A DNA stretch of 64,000 nucleotides from Proales similis (GCA_019059635.1 JAGVRJ010000011.1:1054001-1118000), one strand, 5' to 3'; shown: positions 28,711-40,086, counted from the first letter of the stretch. The notes: generated from the letters alone by a model not told the origin. Made by a program: numbers and translations.

Positions 28711-31010
28711 ATGAGCGAGCAAGTGTTGCCAGGCGAGGCGAACGACGCCACCGATGTCAATTCAGTTCATCAAGCAAAACAAGAACCACAACCGCAAGCA
28801 CAAGAGCAAGCTCAACCGCAGCAGCAGCAAGGGCAAAATCAACAGTTGGAACAAGAGCAAGCTCAACAGCAGCAGCAAGAGGCATTTGACTTTGTTTACA
28901 ATCAGCTCAGGGAGAGCGTCAAGGATCGCCTGTTCATGCTCAACATAGAGCGTGACATGACCAACTTTTTGAACAAAAGCGAGTAAGTCTGCTCATTTGC
29001 TGCTCGCTTCGACAGTCGGGCTCGTCTGACAGCTGTTCGATCAAAGGCTGCAGACGTTCAAGTTCAAGGCAATGAACCCTTACTATCGAATGCTGGTGCA
29101 TCGAGTGAGCGATCTGTTCGGTCTGGCGCACAATGTAGACGAAAGCAAGCAGTCAGTGGTCATCCAAAAGACCGAGCAGAGTAAATTGTAAGTTGCAATG
29201 TATTTGGCCGTTGTTCACAGCCCGGTTTGACCTAATTGAACCCGACCGAAGGCCATCGGCTAGCTTTCAGTCAATGCTCGAGCAGATAAACGAAGAGCAA
29301 GGCTCGTCGTCTTCGTCCGCTTCTTCGCCGCCGCCTAGCCAGAGCGGCACGCAGCAAAAGCAAATACTCAAGCGAGAGACAAGTGCCAAGCTGACCGGAC
29401 GGGGAGACGACGCTCGAAACGAGCTAGGAAAGGAAAAGAAAACGTTGACCTATGAAGAAAAGTCGGCCGAGTACATGCGCATTAAACAGCGCATTTTCAG
29501 CGAGCCCTGCAGCAAGCAACAGCCGCCAGCGCCGCTTGACGCGGACAAGTCGCTTACAGTCCTGAATCGACCTCAACTGTCTGGACCACAGTACAGGCCT
29601 CACTACCAAACAGCTGCTGGTGGTAGTGACCACCTTCTCGGCTATTCGGATGCCCAGTCGAGCCAATTCTGTCCATCGCCCAACATTGTGCCTTTTAGTG
29701 TTTCGCCTCAACCCACTGCTCAAACAAACGCGGCCGGCCAAATGGGCGCGCTATTGCAGAACCCGATGGTCGCGCCCCTGAACCCTCAACACCAGGTAAG
29801 CCAGCACGTCTGGAACGAACAAGATGAACAGTTCTCTGACACTTGTGAGCAGATGTTCAGCTCAATGGGACTAGGCAGCCAACAGACGAGTGCCATGATG
29901 GCTGGCGTGTTCAATTCGCAACTCGGTGCTCAAATGCGTGGCGAAGTCGGCAACGAGTTCTATCGGCCCGGCTACACAAGCGACTCGGATCGAAGACAGG
30001 CAATGAGTCGACCTACGCCGAGCCAGCGTCACAACCAAACCAAGTCTGGAATGGTTAGCTCAAAGTCAAACGGCGAGGCCTTGAACGCCCAATTTGGCAA
30101 CATGGCACTTAGCGCCGGCATGCAAGCTCAGTCGCCTCTCAATCTGGCGCCCGCTCATCAGATTTCGCCCGCCATGCTTTCGCCTCAGACGCCAGGAGGC
30201 CTGTTTAACGCCAACGCAATTTACGCCAACATGTTTCCTGTCGTCAATTCGAACAACCTGCCCAGTCAGCTGACCATGCAGCAAATGGGTATGATGATGC
30301 CTTTTGGCGGCATGCAGTCGCTCAACAACGCAGGCTCAGGTCTAATGCCGTCGATGCCTGTCAACGCCTACGGCAACTTCAACTCGAATGCCTCGCACAA
30401 GATGACAAATGGTTTTAACAGCGCCAACAGAGCAGCAGGCGGCTACAGCAACAACAACAGATCTCGATCGAACTTGATCCGAAATCAGGCGCCGCCGTCG
30501 TCGTCGGCTGAACCTTCGATCAAGAACGGTCGCAATGGAATGAAAAAGAATTATCGAATCGCAACCAACAATAGTAGCTCGCTGGGCGCCGTAAACAGCA
30601 ACGGTGGCCACCGACTCGACTCGTTCAAGAGAGAAGGCGAAGAGGCGTCCAAAGCGATCACAGTGCAGTTGTACAATTTGAAAGAGAATCTAACGCGTAA
30701 AATGCTGAACGACATGCTGGAGCCGTTCGTGACCAGCATCGAGTTCAGACGAAAGGCAATCGAAAGCGAGCAGGCTGTGGAGCAAGTGGAAGACGGCCGA
30801 AACTTTGTGATCGACGAAAAGCTCTTTGACGTGTTCATTCAGTTCAAGAGCGCCGAAAAGCTTAATCAGGCGCTCGAGTTGTTTAATATGGACAAGTCAA
30901 TGCTGCTGAGCGCCACCGACTTGGACGTTGAAAATAATCTGGTGCCCTCGAGTGACGAGCCGTCCAACTACGACTCGCCGTTTCGTCTGCGTCAAATAAC
31001 CATTTTCTAA
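28711..31010 (+). CDS. R3HDM: R3H-SUZ domain RNA-binding protein (encore / R3HDM type) with an RRM-like C-terminus
   Basis: Three exons (28711-28982, 29047-29187, 29252-31010) give 723 aa. After a Gln-rich N-terminus comes the R3H single-strand nucleic-acid-binding domain (about residues 60-140), including FKAMNPYYRMLVHRVSDLFG with its conserved R...H pair. It is followed by the SUZ motif YEEKSAEYMRIKQRIFSEP. The R3H plus SUZ order is that of Drosophila Encore and vertebrate R3HDM1/2 and ARPP21, cytoplasmic regulators of mRNA. The middle (about 230-560) is low complexity, rich in Asn, Gln, Met, Ser and Gly. The last about 130 residues look like an RRM fold: VQLYNL as RNP2-like strand, a helix, IEFRRK, then FDVFIQFKS as RNP1-like strand and a second helix. 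Poly(A) signal at 31120. The vertebrate paralogue cannot be assigned. Confidence 0.9.
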
Positions 31011-31119
31011 GCCGAGCCGAGGTTAGAGTGGCCAGGCAGTTAGCCAGCCGACCGCAAATCAGGCGCCGATCTACTCTAACCAACGAGCGCACAGTCCGAC
31101 TAGAAGCTTGTTTCAGAGA

Positions 31120-31125
31120 AATAAA
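31120..31125 (+). terminator. Poly(A) signal AATAAA of the R3H-SUZ gene
   Basis: AATAAA lies 110 bp past the stop codon; an A-run follows at 31146. Confidence 0.6.
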
Positions 31126-31389
31126 AACATTTTTACCAAAGTCTAAAAAAAAAACACCGCCAGCATCCAGCACCAACTAATAAAACCGAATAAAAGCAAA
31201 GTCGAATAATAAAACTCTAGAAACAAAACTGAACAGAGGCAAGAACGAGCGCGGCCGCTTTTATATTTGGCGCATTCGTGCATGCAGCAATGCAGGACCA
31301 TGAAACGCGATGCGAAGTGAAGCGCAAATTTCAAATATATTCTGAACTGTGCTAATTTGTGTTCTAGTGAGAGAAGCAAAAATCGAGTC

Positions 31390-32027
31390 ATGAGTTCGTC
31401 TGAGAGCCGCCTTCTGAATGGATCTGAGTTCACCATCGAGAATCTCTTGTACGAAAAGAAGCTTGCCAAAGTATTGATAATCGCGGCCGCGGTTGGCTGC
31501 ATTGCCGGCCTCAGTGCGGCGTTCCTGTTCTACTTTCACTATAATTTGCTGCTCACTCCGCTGTTTGCGCTGCTGTCAGGTAAAGCGAACACTAGCTGTG
31601 CATGCCGCATCTAATCGGAGCTGCGCGCCGATTGAAATAGGCCTGCTCGCCTCGATGGTCATCTACGTTCACTTTCAGTTCCTGAAAGACGTCTGGCAGA
31701 TTTGGACCTATCAGCTCAAGTACTGGTACTCGGCGTCGTTCTTCCTGCACGTCAATTTGGCCATTTTGTTTTTCACTCTGCTCATGCTCGCACTGATCAA
31801 GAAGCAACGTAAGCGCGCTCATTTGGCCTTTTACGTGTGCCGCACTCTAAAAATTGCTCTCGACTACTGAAGCGCTTCGAGCCGACACCTACTGGGTGAG
31901 CGCTGTCTGGGTGTTTATGTGCTGGAAGTGGGCATTCACTCTGTTCTACAGAACCAAAAAGTTCAGGTCAATGTTCACGCGCTATTCGTTGATCGGCGAC
32001 GAGGCCGGCGAGTTCATCTCAGAATAG
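31390..32027 (+). CDS. SLC48A1: Haem transporter HRG1 (SLC48A1)
   Basis: Three exons (31390-31579, 31641-31808, 31873-32027) give 170 aa (human 146). There are four hydrophobic segments. Family matches include the MVIYVHFQFLKDVWQIW loop (human THVMYMQDYWRTW), where H and Y residues are proposed haem ligands, and WVSAVWVFMCWKWAF (human YLSSVWSFISFKWAF), followed by an aromatic/basic stretch FYRTKKFR. The C-terminal YSLIGDE resembles the tyrosine/dileucine sorting signals that send HRG1 proteins to endosomes and lysosomes. HRG1 moves haem out of these compartments or from outside into the cytosol. The gene supports haem scavenging in this organism. Introns are 61 and 64 bp. AATAAA at 32176. Confidence 0.9.
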
Positions 32028-32700
32028 GCCATTTCCCTCCAATTGACTCGAATGTTTATCCAACTCTACTCGATTAAAGCAAATTTATTCAAAAGCTGAG
32101 AGCCTGCAAACACAGAACAAGAGGCATATTCTAAAAGACAGTAGCTCGGACTCGCTCTATAAATGCTTAGTTGCCAATAAACGCTTTTCTTCTGCTCTTG
32201 GTCCTTTGCTGCTCTGCTAGAGAGTGCTATCGATTTTAAAAGAAAAACAGCGATTCACTTTTGCACCAGCATGGTCTGAACGAAGCCACAAAGACAAAGT
32301 GAGCGTAGGAGCGAACGCTTTGCGAGCAGCTGCTGTTGCTCAAGCGCAAGCAATTACGCGCTTAGTCACCAATCGATGCTCGAGATGCAAAAGTTGGAAG
32401 TTAATATTGCATTGGCACAGTGCGCAGTGAACTCGCCCCGGCAAATGGCTCTGAATGCACAAGACGAATGAATTGAATTATAACACAAGCAAGCATGCAT
32501 CAACATTTAATCTACGCATCCAGCCGATCAAACTGCTAAAAATAAATCGTCAATCTACACCTATTTAAGGGCGGTCTATTTGAGAGCCATCGGCGGTCTC
32601 CTGCTGCTCCGATCGTAATTTTTGTTCGTTGCTGTTTTTTAGAGCCAGCCAGCCAGCTAGTCAGTAAAGACAAGTAAAGCAAGAGCGCATCATCATCATC
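32028..32700. other. Intergenic region between SLC48A1 and eIF1A
   Basis: It contains the SLC48A1 poly(A) signal AATAAA at 32176-32181 and the eIF1A promoter and 5' UTR, ending in four CAT repeats immediately before the start codon. No other gene is seen. Confidence 0.55.
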
Positions 32701-33317
32701 ATGCCCAAGAACAAGGGAAAAGGAGGAAAAAATCGCAGAAGAGGAAAGAATGAGAGCGACAATATAAAGCGTGAGCTGGTTCTGGCCGAGGAAGGACAAG
32801 GTTCGTTCAAACAGTTTTCCATTCAGCCGTTCGGCAGGCGCCTAATCGATTTGACCTGGCAGCATACGCACAGGTGCTGAAGATGCTCGGCAACGGACGT
32901 CTAGAGGCGCTCTGCTTCGACAACGTCAAGCGCCTGTGCCACATTCGCGGCAAGCTGCGCAAGAAAGTCTGGATAAACACCTCGGACATAATCTTGATCG
33001 GCCTGCGCGAGTTCCAGGACGAGAAGGCCGACGTCATAATGAAGTACTCGCCGGACGAAGCGCGTCAGTTGAAAAATCGCGGCGAAATACCCGAGAACGT
33101 GAACATCATGGACACGAATCAGTTCGGACAGAACAACGCCGGCGACGACATCGTGTTCGACGAGCAGTTCAGCGGCGGCGACGACGACGATGACAGCGAC
33201 GAGGAGGGCGCCTACGGAAACCCGGCGCCCGGCAATCCGAACAATCGCAACAACACCGGCAACTACATGGACGACATCATGGACTCGGACGAAGAAGAGA
33301 CCGACGAAGAGGACTAG
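32701..33317 (+). CDS. EIF1A: Translation initiation factor eIF1A
   Basis: Two exons (32701-32800, 32863-33317) give 184 aa. The N-terminus [18 protein letters not shown] and the OB-fold core ([46 protein letters not shown]) are almost invariant eIF1A. The protein binds the 40S subunit and promotes scanning and start-codon selection. The C-terminal tail is acidic as expected but about 40 residues longer than in human eIF1A (144 aa). It contains an Asn/Gly/Pro-rich insert between two Asp/Glu blocks. The residue at the exon junction is Ala (GQ|AYAQ) where human has Glu. An AATAAA follows at 33451. Confidence 0.97.
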
Positions 33318-33899
33318 GCGCTTCTGCTCATTCTCATCATCATCATCATCTATATTTGCTCTCTTTATCTCTCTTGGCAAACTTTCTTGTCTTGTATTCC
33401 TCTCTCGTCTATCTCTCTCTCTCGCTTGATATCAAACGCAGACCTCATTGAATAAACGTCTTTTGAGAATTGCCGGAAAAAGAGCGCTCTCTCTCTCTCT
33501 CGCCTTTGAATCGACCCAGTCCAAGACCCACAAAGGCGATTTGTCTACTTTGCAATCGAGACTCTTTATTTTGACTGTTTTATTCGCTTGATTCGATCCA
33601 TTCGGCTGCGAATCGAGACTTATAGATGACACAAGAATAAATAAGGGAAGCTTGTGGGAAATGTTTGACTTCATTCGGGCTAAATTGTTTTCTCTTGATT
33701 CATTTCATTTACGCTGATGGTCGAGAAATGTGATTGAAAGAAGAGGTCTTCTTAAATGCGGTAAATAATTATACAAGTTAAATTAAATGATGAAGACGAA
33801 CAGGAGGACGACGGCGACGACAGCGAGCCTGAGAGGAAAGCTCGGCGAATGACTGAAGAAAAGTAGAATGACTGTGATTGGTGGGGAAAAGAGGTTGCT
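33318..33899. other. Convergent 3' flanks of eIF1A and RNASEK
   Basis: CT repeats at about 33411-33424 and 33487-33502, and the eIF1A AATAAA at 33451-33456. Minus-strand AATAAA matches at 33565-33570 and near 33579 could serve RNASEK. No coding frame. Confidence 0.5.
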
Positions 33900-34263
33900 C
33901 TAGTGCTTTTGCGCAGCCAGCTTGATGTTGAACCAGACTTGAACGAGCGAGAACAAGAGCGTGAGGACGTAGAGAGCAGCGGCGCCATAGCAGTTCAATG
34001 CCGAATGAGCGAATGCGCTGTCAACTGCCTCCGCAAAGTGATGCTCGTCCTCCTCGAGCGGGATGTCTTCGATGAACGCGGCGCTCTTGGCCGAGAGCAG
34101 GGCGCCCAGGATGCCCTTCGAAAGGTCTTAAGCATGGCCGCGAGTGTGCATCAGACGCGTCACTACTCACCAGCATGATGATTCCCCAGACGCTGATCAC
34201 CGAGCAGCAGATCGAAAGACCAGGTCCGCAAATGTGCGCTTTGTTTAAGCGAGTGGCCGCCAT
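33900..34263 (-). CDS. RNASEK: Ribonuclease kappa (RNASEK)
   Basis: Two exons on the minus strand (34263-34171, 34115-33900) give 102 aa (human 98). Two hydrophobic helices flank a conserved loop. CGPGLSICCSVISVWGIIML matches human [32 protein letters not shown] matches VLIEDVPF, and SALNCYGAAALYVL matches SYNCFIAAGLYLL. RNASEK is a small membrane protein originally described as an endoribonuclease and now known as an accessory subunit of the V-ATPase proton pump of endosomes. The acceptor was chosen at CGAAG|GGC because only this keeps the frame and the family spacing. The gene lies 620 bp downstream of the Ly6-type gene on the same strand. Confidence 0.93.
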
Positions 34264-34879
34264 CTAGACAATCTTGTTTGTTACTGCGCGATCTTGTGAT
34301 TTATAGAAATAAGAGAAGCTCATACGAGCCTTGTCTCTCTTATCTATTTAACCGGCGCATACAGCTGTCAGGCCGTAGCAGTATTAAATTGGCAAACTGG
34401 AGAACTGGATTTTTATTTCTCTCGTTTAGACTATGTTTTGATTTTTATTGTTGATTCGTGCTGTTCACTCTAAATTAGACTTGTTGATAGTATTCAGCTG
34501 AGAAATTGGAAAAAAAAGGTAACAAAGAACTCGAAGCAATCTGAGCCGTTTGAACTACTACTCTAAGAGTCAAGGAAGAATTTCAGGCATCGTGCATTGT
34601 TGTATTGGTTGTCGGTCGGCCTTGCTCTTGTTGAATGTTGATCTCTTGTTGATTATGATGACTGACCGTGGTCAGATGGCAGCGCTTGTCGCTACAGTCT
34701 CTAGTCTCTTTGTGTGTGTGTCTGGATTGAACAGAGTGAATTGAAGGGGTTTGGTCTAGCTGCAGTTATGAACAGAAAGAGGAAATTTTCTTAATACTTC
34801 TGTCGAGCGAATGAATTTTTGAAGAAAGTGCAAGAAGAAGCATGATGGGCTGCTGGAGCTGCTCTCCAAACTGAGGATT
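34264..34879. other. Intergenic region between the Ly6-type gene and RNASEK
   Basis: About 620 bp that should hold the Ly6-type 3' UTR and the RNASEK promoter. No open frame with support. Confidence 0.45.
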
Positions 34880-35299
34880 CTAGTTCATTTTGAAGAGGGC
34901 GGCAATGACCAAAGAGAAGAAGATGGCGAGCGCCGACGACCTGAACAAGTTGGCAGAGTTGCATGCCTTGCCGTCGACCGCCTCGCACTCGCACACATAG
35001 ACCGAAGCCGATCCTGGCGTTCGGTAGCAGCTGTTTGACTTGTGGACGGTGGCGGCGCAATCTCGCACCACCGACTTCTTGCCGTACACGTACTGATCGG
35101 TCTTGCGGCAGTGGTCAACGCCCTGGTCGCACTGCTTGATCAAGCTGTCGTCCTTGCCGAACGGATCGCCGCACTCTGGATTGTCAATTTCATTGCAGAC
35201 GTAGCAGCTGACGCTTTTCGCCTGGCTCTCTTCGGCGCGCACATAGCTGATGGCTACAAGGCCCAACACCAACACGGCTAACTTGGCATTCATGATCAT
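34880..35299 (-). CDS. Secreted or GPI-anchored Ly6/three-finger-domain protein
   Basis: A single exon encodes 139 aa. Residues 1-22 are a signal peptide (LAVLVLGLVAISYVRA). The mature part starts CYVCNE and contains ten cysteines ending in CECEAVDGKACN. This pattern (C..C near the start, terminal C followed by N) is that of the Ly6/uPAR three-finger fold. The last about 20 residues (SALAIFFSLVIAALF) form a hydrophobic tail after a small-residue stretch, as expected for a GPI anchor signal. Invertebrate Ly6 proteins act at the cell surface in septate junctions, sleep and ion-channel modulation; which role applies here cannot be told. ATG 35299 gives MIMNAK; the second Met two codons later is an equally good start. 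Confidence 0.85.
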   Translation of the reverse strand: MIMNAKLAVLVLGLVAISYVRAEESQAKSVSCYVCNEIDNPECGDPFGKDDSLIKQCDQGVDHCRKTDQYVYGKKSVVRDCAATVHKSNSCYRTPGSASVYVCECEAVDGKACNSANLFRSSALAIFFSLVIAALFKMN

Positions 35300-36254
35300 T
35301 TCTGTTCTGTGCTTCTTTTTTTAGTGCAAGATCTAAAGCTATTTGTTCAATTTGAGTTTAAAAAAAAAAATTCAAAAAAGGCCAAAGTAAACGTTTGAGC
35401 TAAATGAACGCGTGCCCCCGCCAGTCGGAATAGACAAAACGCTTCAAAGGTATTTGTCTCATCCACACGATCCCTGAACGCTCTCTCACGCACACACACA
35501 CATAAGAGGGAGAGCGCATGACGCTTTCTGAACGAGTCAAACGTCGTCGGCAACGCTTCGACTACTCGCTCGTTTCTCTCATCGCTCTCTTCTCGGTGTT
35601 TCTCTCTATTTTAAATAGGCTGCCAAGATAACTCAAGTCGCTTGAGTGTGTGTGTGTGTAAATGACTCTACCCAACGCTTTGGTTGGTTATTATGCATTG
35701 TTCATCATAATTCGACTCGGCATCGCTCCCGGTCTCTGGAAGAGCGCGCGTTTCTTTATCTGACTAGTATGATGGGCCGTGCCCAACCAGCTTCTCCAAG
35801 CTTCAGTACCCGGCCGATGTCTTTATGCGCCTCCATAAACAACTCACCATTATGCAGATGATGCATCCGACAAGCAAATCTAGCAGCGCAGTCTCGTGCT
35901 CTTGGTCTCAATGCAGCCGGCGTTTGTCTCACTCTCTCTCTCTCAGCCTGCCAATGGAAGGCAACTTTTGCTCTCATTACTTGCAGTTACGACTAGAGCC
36001 CCTTCCTTGCACCGCACCTGCACTCTTTCGTTTCCTTCAAATATTTCCCCACTCGAAATCAACATTCTACACTAGATCGACACGAGAACAACAAACGAGC
36101 TGCTTGTCACTGCATTCAATCGAAAATTTCAATATTCGTTGCCGAGGCTTTATTTAGCAAATTGAAAACAAAAAATTGCGAGGAATGTGCTCTCGGCGAA
36201 AATTAGAAAAGTGAACAACTAAAACGGGCGGCCGCCTTAGAATGGCAGCGCTAA
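35300..36254. other. Intergenic region between aquaporin 3' end and the Ly6-type gene
   Basis: About 950 bp with CA/TG and CT runs (35495-35503, 35647-35660, 35930-35945) and A-rich pieces. No coding frame that I can support. Confidence 0.5.
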
Positions 36255-37502
36255 CTAATTGTGTCTCCTCGCGCGGAAAAAAACATTGTAGACGACCGCG
36301 GCCAAACTCGAGCCCGACATGGGACCAAGCCAATAGACCTAAACAAAAAGCCGAGTTTAGTCGACGAGCACACGAATGGAGTTGGGAGCGATTATTGATT
36401 GCAATAAGTAGAATGCTGCTGCTGCTAGCTCAGCTACGCTAACAACATTGTGCAACCTTGAGCTTGGCTGCCTATAGATCGCTACAAATAGACGGAACGT
36501 GCGTGACTTGGCTGGTTAGACATCAACTTTTGCTAGCACTTATCATAATTGTAGCGGTTGCGTCACCTAGCCAATTGAGCGTAGCTCTAATTAAAAGTCC
36601 TTAGTCAGGACTCAAGTAGCAGCGGCAAAAGGTGTGCACAGGTGAATGTAGTGCGTGACTAATCACTTCTCTTGCATTACTCACCCAATGATCGTTCCAG
36701 ACTCGTTGCGCAAGGGCGGGTCCAAAACTTCTGGCCGGATTCATGCTCGCGCCGGTCATCGATCCCTGCAAATTTGGCGCCAGTTTAAAAATAGAATAAA
36801 AGACGAACAGTGAATAGAAATGGGCCCAACCGCAAATAGAATGCCCAGAGCAACCGAGAGGCCGATGACCAGTGGTCCTGACTGGTCCAAATCTGATCGC
36901 CTCTTGTCAGTGGCTGCGAACACCACTCCGGTCAGGATGAATGTGACGAAGATTTCGACAAACATGCCTTTGACTGGAGTGAGGCTTGGGTTGACCACAG
37001 TGAGCCCGACTGGACTCGAGCTCTCCGGCAAGATGAATAAGAGAGCCGAGGCGCCAGCGAACGCGCCAATCGACTGCGTCACAATGTAGCACAGTCCTTT
37101 AAGCGGGCTCATTCGGCCGGCGAGCACTAGAGCCCAGCTGATCGCCGGGTTTATATTGGCGCCCGACACCGAGTTGATGAGCCAAATGATGGCGGTGACC
37201 AGAATGCCGGAACCAAGTGCCGCGTTCATCAATGGCGCTGCGGGCACCGATCCGACTTGTACGCCTAGTCCACAGGCGCCCAGCGTGAGAAGGAATGTGC
37301 CGATGAGCTCGGCCGCCAGTGACTGATAGAGGCGGCGAGACTTGGCGTCATATTTGCTCTCGGTCCACAGCGATTTGACCAGGCCTTGTGAAGTGGCACC
37401 GCCCTCCTCGATCGAAACCGCAGCCGGCGACTCGCCCACTCCGACATATGTCTTGCCCTCGCTTTTCCTATATATTGTCGCTGAGTCTGCTGAGTTAGTC
37501 AT
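36255..37502 (-). CDS. Aquaporin (MIP family) with unusual selectivity-filter residues
   Basis: Three exons on the minus strand (37502-36831, 36765-36685, 36338-36255) give 278 aa. There are six membrane helices with two re-entrant NPA loops: [11 protein letters not shown] and [13 protein letters not shown]. The N-terminal about 55 residues and short C-terminus are cytosolic. Aligned to human AQP1, the aromatic/Arg filter positions read Ser (for Phe56, in LGSGILV), Ile (for His180, in VALGILFA), Ala (for Cys189, in TGASMN) and Arg195 retained. Loss of both the Phe and the His removes the classical water-selective constriction, so solute transport is plausible. Transport specificity is inference. 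Similar His replacements occur in insect entomoglyceroporins. The spliced loop [11 protein letters not shown] keeps family spacing. Introns are 65 and 346 bp. Confidence 0.92.
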
Positions 37503-38282
37503 GATCGCCTAAAAGGTAGCTTGAAGAGAAATATTTTTTTTTAAAAAGTGATATTTTGCTCGTTTTTTTGATTTAAAAGTGAAGGTGAGTCTATCTGACA
37601 CTCCTCTGAGTGTTTGTGTGCATGTTTGAGTTTGCGAATGACTTAAATAGAGAAACAGCGCCTAAATGAGAAATACTGGAGCTGATTAATTGAAAAATAT
37701 TTTTTCTGCTCGCAAGCACACAGCGCCTCTTTTTTTTCAAACTAGCTCTACTGCGTGCGTGTGTGTGTGAAAGAAAGGGAGAGAAAGAGAGTAGGAGTTG
37801 TTGTCGAGCGTGTCAAGCCACTCTGGTGAAATTATTCCTTATTTGGAGTCGAGAAGTAGCGAGTCATACAAATGAGCCAAACGAGTAGTAGTAATAGTGG
37901 TAGTTTCTAGCTACCGTTAGCGGTAAACCGTTGCAGCTGCCGTAACTCTATTGAATCGAATAATCAAACTCAAAGTGGACTGTAACGTTTCTCAATCGAG
38001 AGCTCTCTTTATATTCCTCGCTCGAATCCAGCTCCCTCATTCTAATTGAGGAGAAATTCGGGGCAAGAGCGATAAGAAGCGCATCAACCGAACCGCGCTA
38101 GGGCAAATGTCACCCGTATCAAAATTCAGCCGCCAAAAAAAGAAATCATTCAAGTCGTTGAGAGAAAGATTACGATTTATATCGCTCGTTGCATTCTCGC
38201 ACATTGTCTCTTTTAGCGTTCGAAAGAAAGCAGGCTCGCGACCAGCCTAGACAACCAAGTGGGAAAATGGGAGCGACGACGC

Positions 38283-38332
<50 letters not shown>

Positions 38333-38671
38333 GATGCTGAATATCGCCGCTCATGATATCGCTCCCTAAAATAAAGCATTTATCCAAACACAAGAGATTG
38401 GAATACGTGCGCCACGTTTGTGCTCGTGTCATATTAAGCAAACTAAAGCAGCACTAACAACAGTCACAAGCTAAATCGAAACGAAGCAAGCAAAAAAAAA
38501 AAAAAACAAGATAAAACGGCCAACGACCAAAAGAGCCGAGAGATTGCAAATCGTGTGTTTTAATTTTTATATATTGATCAATTAAAAGCAGCAAATAGAA
38601 AAGATCATGCCAAAGTGAGAAAGAGTGAATGGGCGGCAATTGCAAAGATCGAATTTGTGGCGTTGGCCCGA
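37503..38671. other. Aquaporin upstream region and TMUB 3' flank
   Basis: About 1.17 kb. It contains the aquaporin promoter, a GA repeat at 38287 and an A-run at 38491. No gene is seen. Confidence 0.5.
38287..38331. repeat. (AG)n microsatellite, 45 bp
   Basis: An uninterrupted AG dinucleotide run, the longest simple repeat in the window. Confidence 0.95.
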
Positions 38672-40086
38672 TCACGGATTTCGGTTCTGAACGCGACTCG
38701 ACAGACTCAGCAGCGAGTACGAGGCCGAGTAGACGAAATTGAACAAAAACAACGAGTAAATAACGGTGAACACGAACAGAATTAGAGTGGATAGAGGCGA
38801 AAAAAATTGTCTAAAATTGATCCTCATGTACCAGCAGAGACTGAGCAGCACAGTCATAATAGGCAGCATCAGATTGCTGAGGTCGAGTCTGATGGTGGTG
38901 AGCACAACCGCTCGTTCGGCGTTGGTCTGCTCGTCGACCCCTGACGACTGCGTTCGATTTGCACCATTACCACCAGCGTCGCCGGTGGCAGCTCGACTTC
39001 TGATGCGGTTTATGTGCGACTCTTGGCGTTGTCTTACACTCGACTGCACACTGGTCGCTGCTTGCTCGGCGCCCGGCGTCTCGCTCTCCTCACGTCTCGG
39101 CTCCGGCTTGCTCGTTATGTGGCAGTGGATGGTGCTCTCGTCTCGAATTTTGTACGCTCGCAACGTTTGATTGTCGTCCAGAAATTGGCCTTGGTAAATG
39201 AAGCGGACGATTTTATTGTTCGTCAGCTCTTCTTCAAAATGCTTTCTACAAACGAGAGGTTACAACCAGACGGAGAAGCGACGAGCGCCGAGTGTAGCTC
39301 ACTTTTTCAAATGTGCAATTTTCTGATCCGGATTGGCTTGAATTTTCATTTCGCTTCTATTGACAAAGCGAATTAAAACGCGAATTAGATCTTGGGCTCG
39401 TTCATCTTGCTCGTCCGTTTGGCTAAAATGCTGCTCGTTGGGTGCAGACAGTTCTGCTGCTGCCGAGTCGGAGAGTCTCGCGTCTGCTTGACTCGATTCG
39501 ACCGATGTGTCCGACTGCATCGACACTTGTGCACTCCCGTTTCCACTTCTCACTGCGTCGAGTATTTCGCTTCGATTCGCTGCTCGACTCAGCGAGCGCA
39601 GCGTTGAACTGTTCGGCATAGGGGACGAGCTGTCCACGTACAACCGCCCTTCAAGAAGATTCTCGACAAGAGCCTGCTCGACTATTTCATTGACGAGTGC
39701 GAGTTCGCTCTCGCGACTAAGCGGAGTCAAACGGTTAGACGCAGGTCTGAGCGGGTTCTCGCCCGTCGCTTCATTTCGGCCGCTCTCTTCTTCTTCTTCT
39801 GATCCAACTCGGCTTTGGTTCGACCCTTCTGTCGCAGCTTCAGGTTTCCGAGTTCAACTCACAGATACAAGCCCATGGACAGAGAGGCAAACTTACTCGG
39901 CTCTGCTGGTCGTGTGCTGCGCAAAGGTCGAGATCGGCGTTCAATAATCAGAAGATTGGTCGCCAGAGGCAACTCTCTGACTCGAGTAGAAACCCATGCG
40001 CCGATCAGGAGGGCCAGAGTGGCTATGAGGAGCCATAGGCCCGAGAGGTGCTCATTTATGGCTCCGATGAGCCCGGTCTCTCCCAT
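38672..40086 (-). CDS. TMUB: TMUB1/2-like transmembrane and ubiquitin-like domain protein
   Basis: Three exons on the minus strand (40086-39897, 39837-39303, 39245-38672) give 432 aa (human TMUB1 246). An N-terminal membrane helix (LWLLIATLALLIGAWVSTRV, as in TMUB1 LALAWVSTH) is followed by a long Ser/Glu-rich linker. A ubiquitin-like domain follows (LIRVLIRFVNRSEMKIQ... KIVRFIYQGQFLDDNQTL... TIHCHIT). It ends with two close helices (LMLPIMTVLLSLCWYMRINF, FFSPLSTLILFVFTVIYSLF) that match the TMUB C-terminus in place and sequence (human LLWYCQIQYRPFF). TMUB proteins sit in the ER membrane and bind gp78/Erlin complexes in ER-associated degradation. The extra length is all in the linkers. It lies 200 bp downstream of SPT4 on the same strand. 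Confidence 0.9.

Noticed and set aside
32901-33380. 159-aa Val-rich frame on the minus strand
   Set aside because: Antisense of eIF1A; the Val richness comes from Asp/Glu codons on the real strand.
34880-35299. Secreted three-finger toxin
   Set aside because: The cysteine pattern is Ly6-like, but the C-terminal hydrophobic tail indicates a GPI-anchored endogenous protein, and nothing points to venom use.
38287-38331. Transposon or satellite remnant
   Set aside because: A simple AG run without flanking repeats or inverted termini. I found no transposase, reverse transcriptase, LTR or CRISPR-like structure anywhere in the window.
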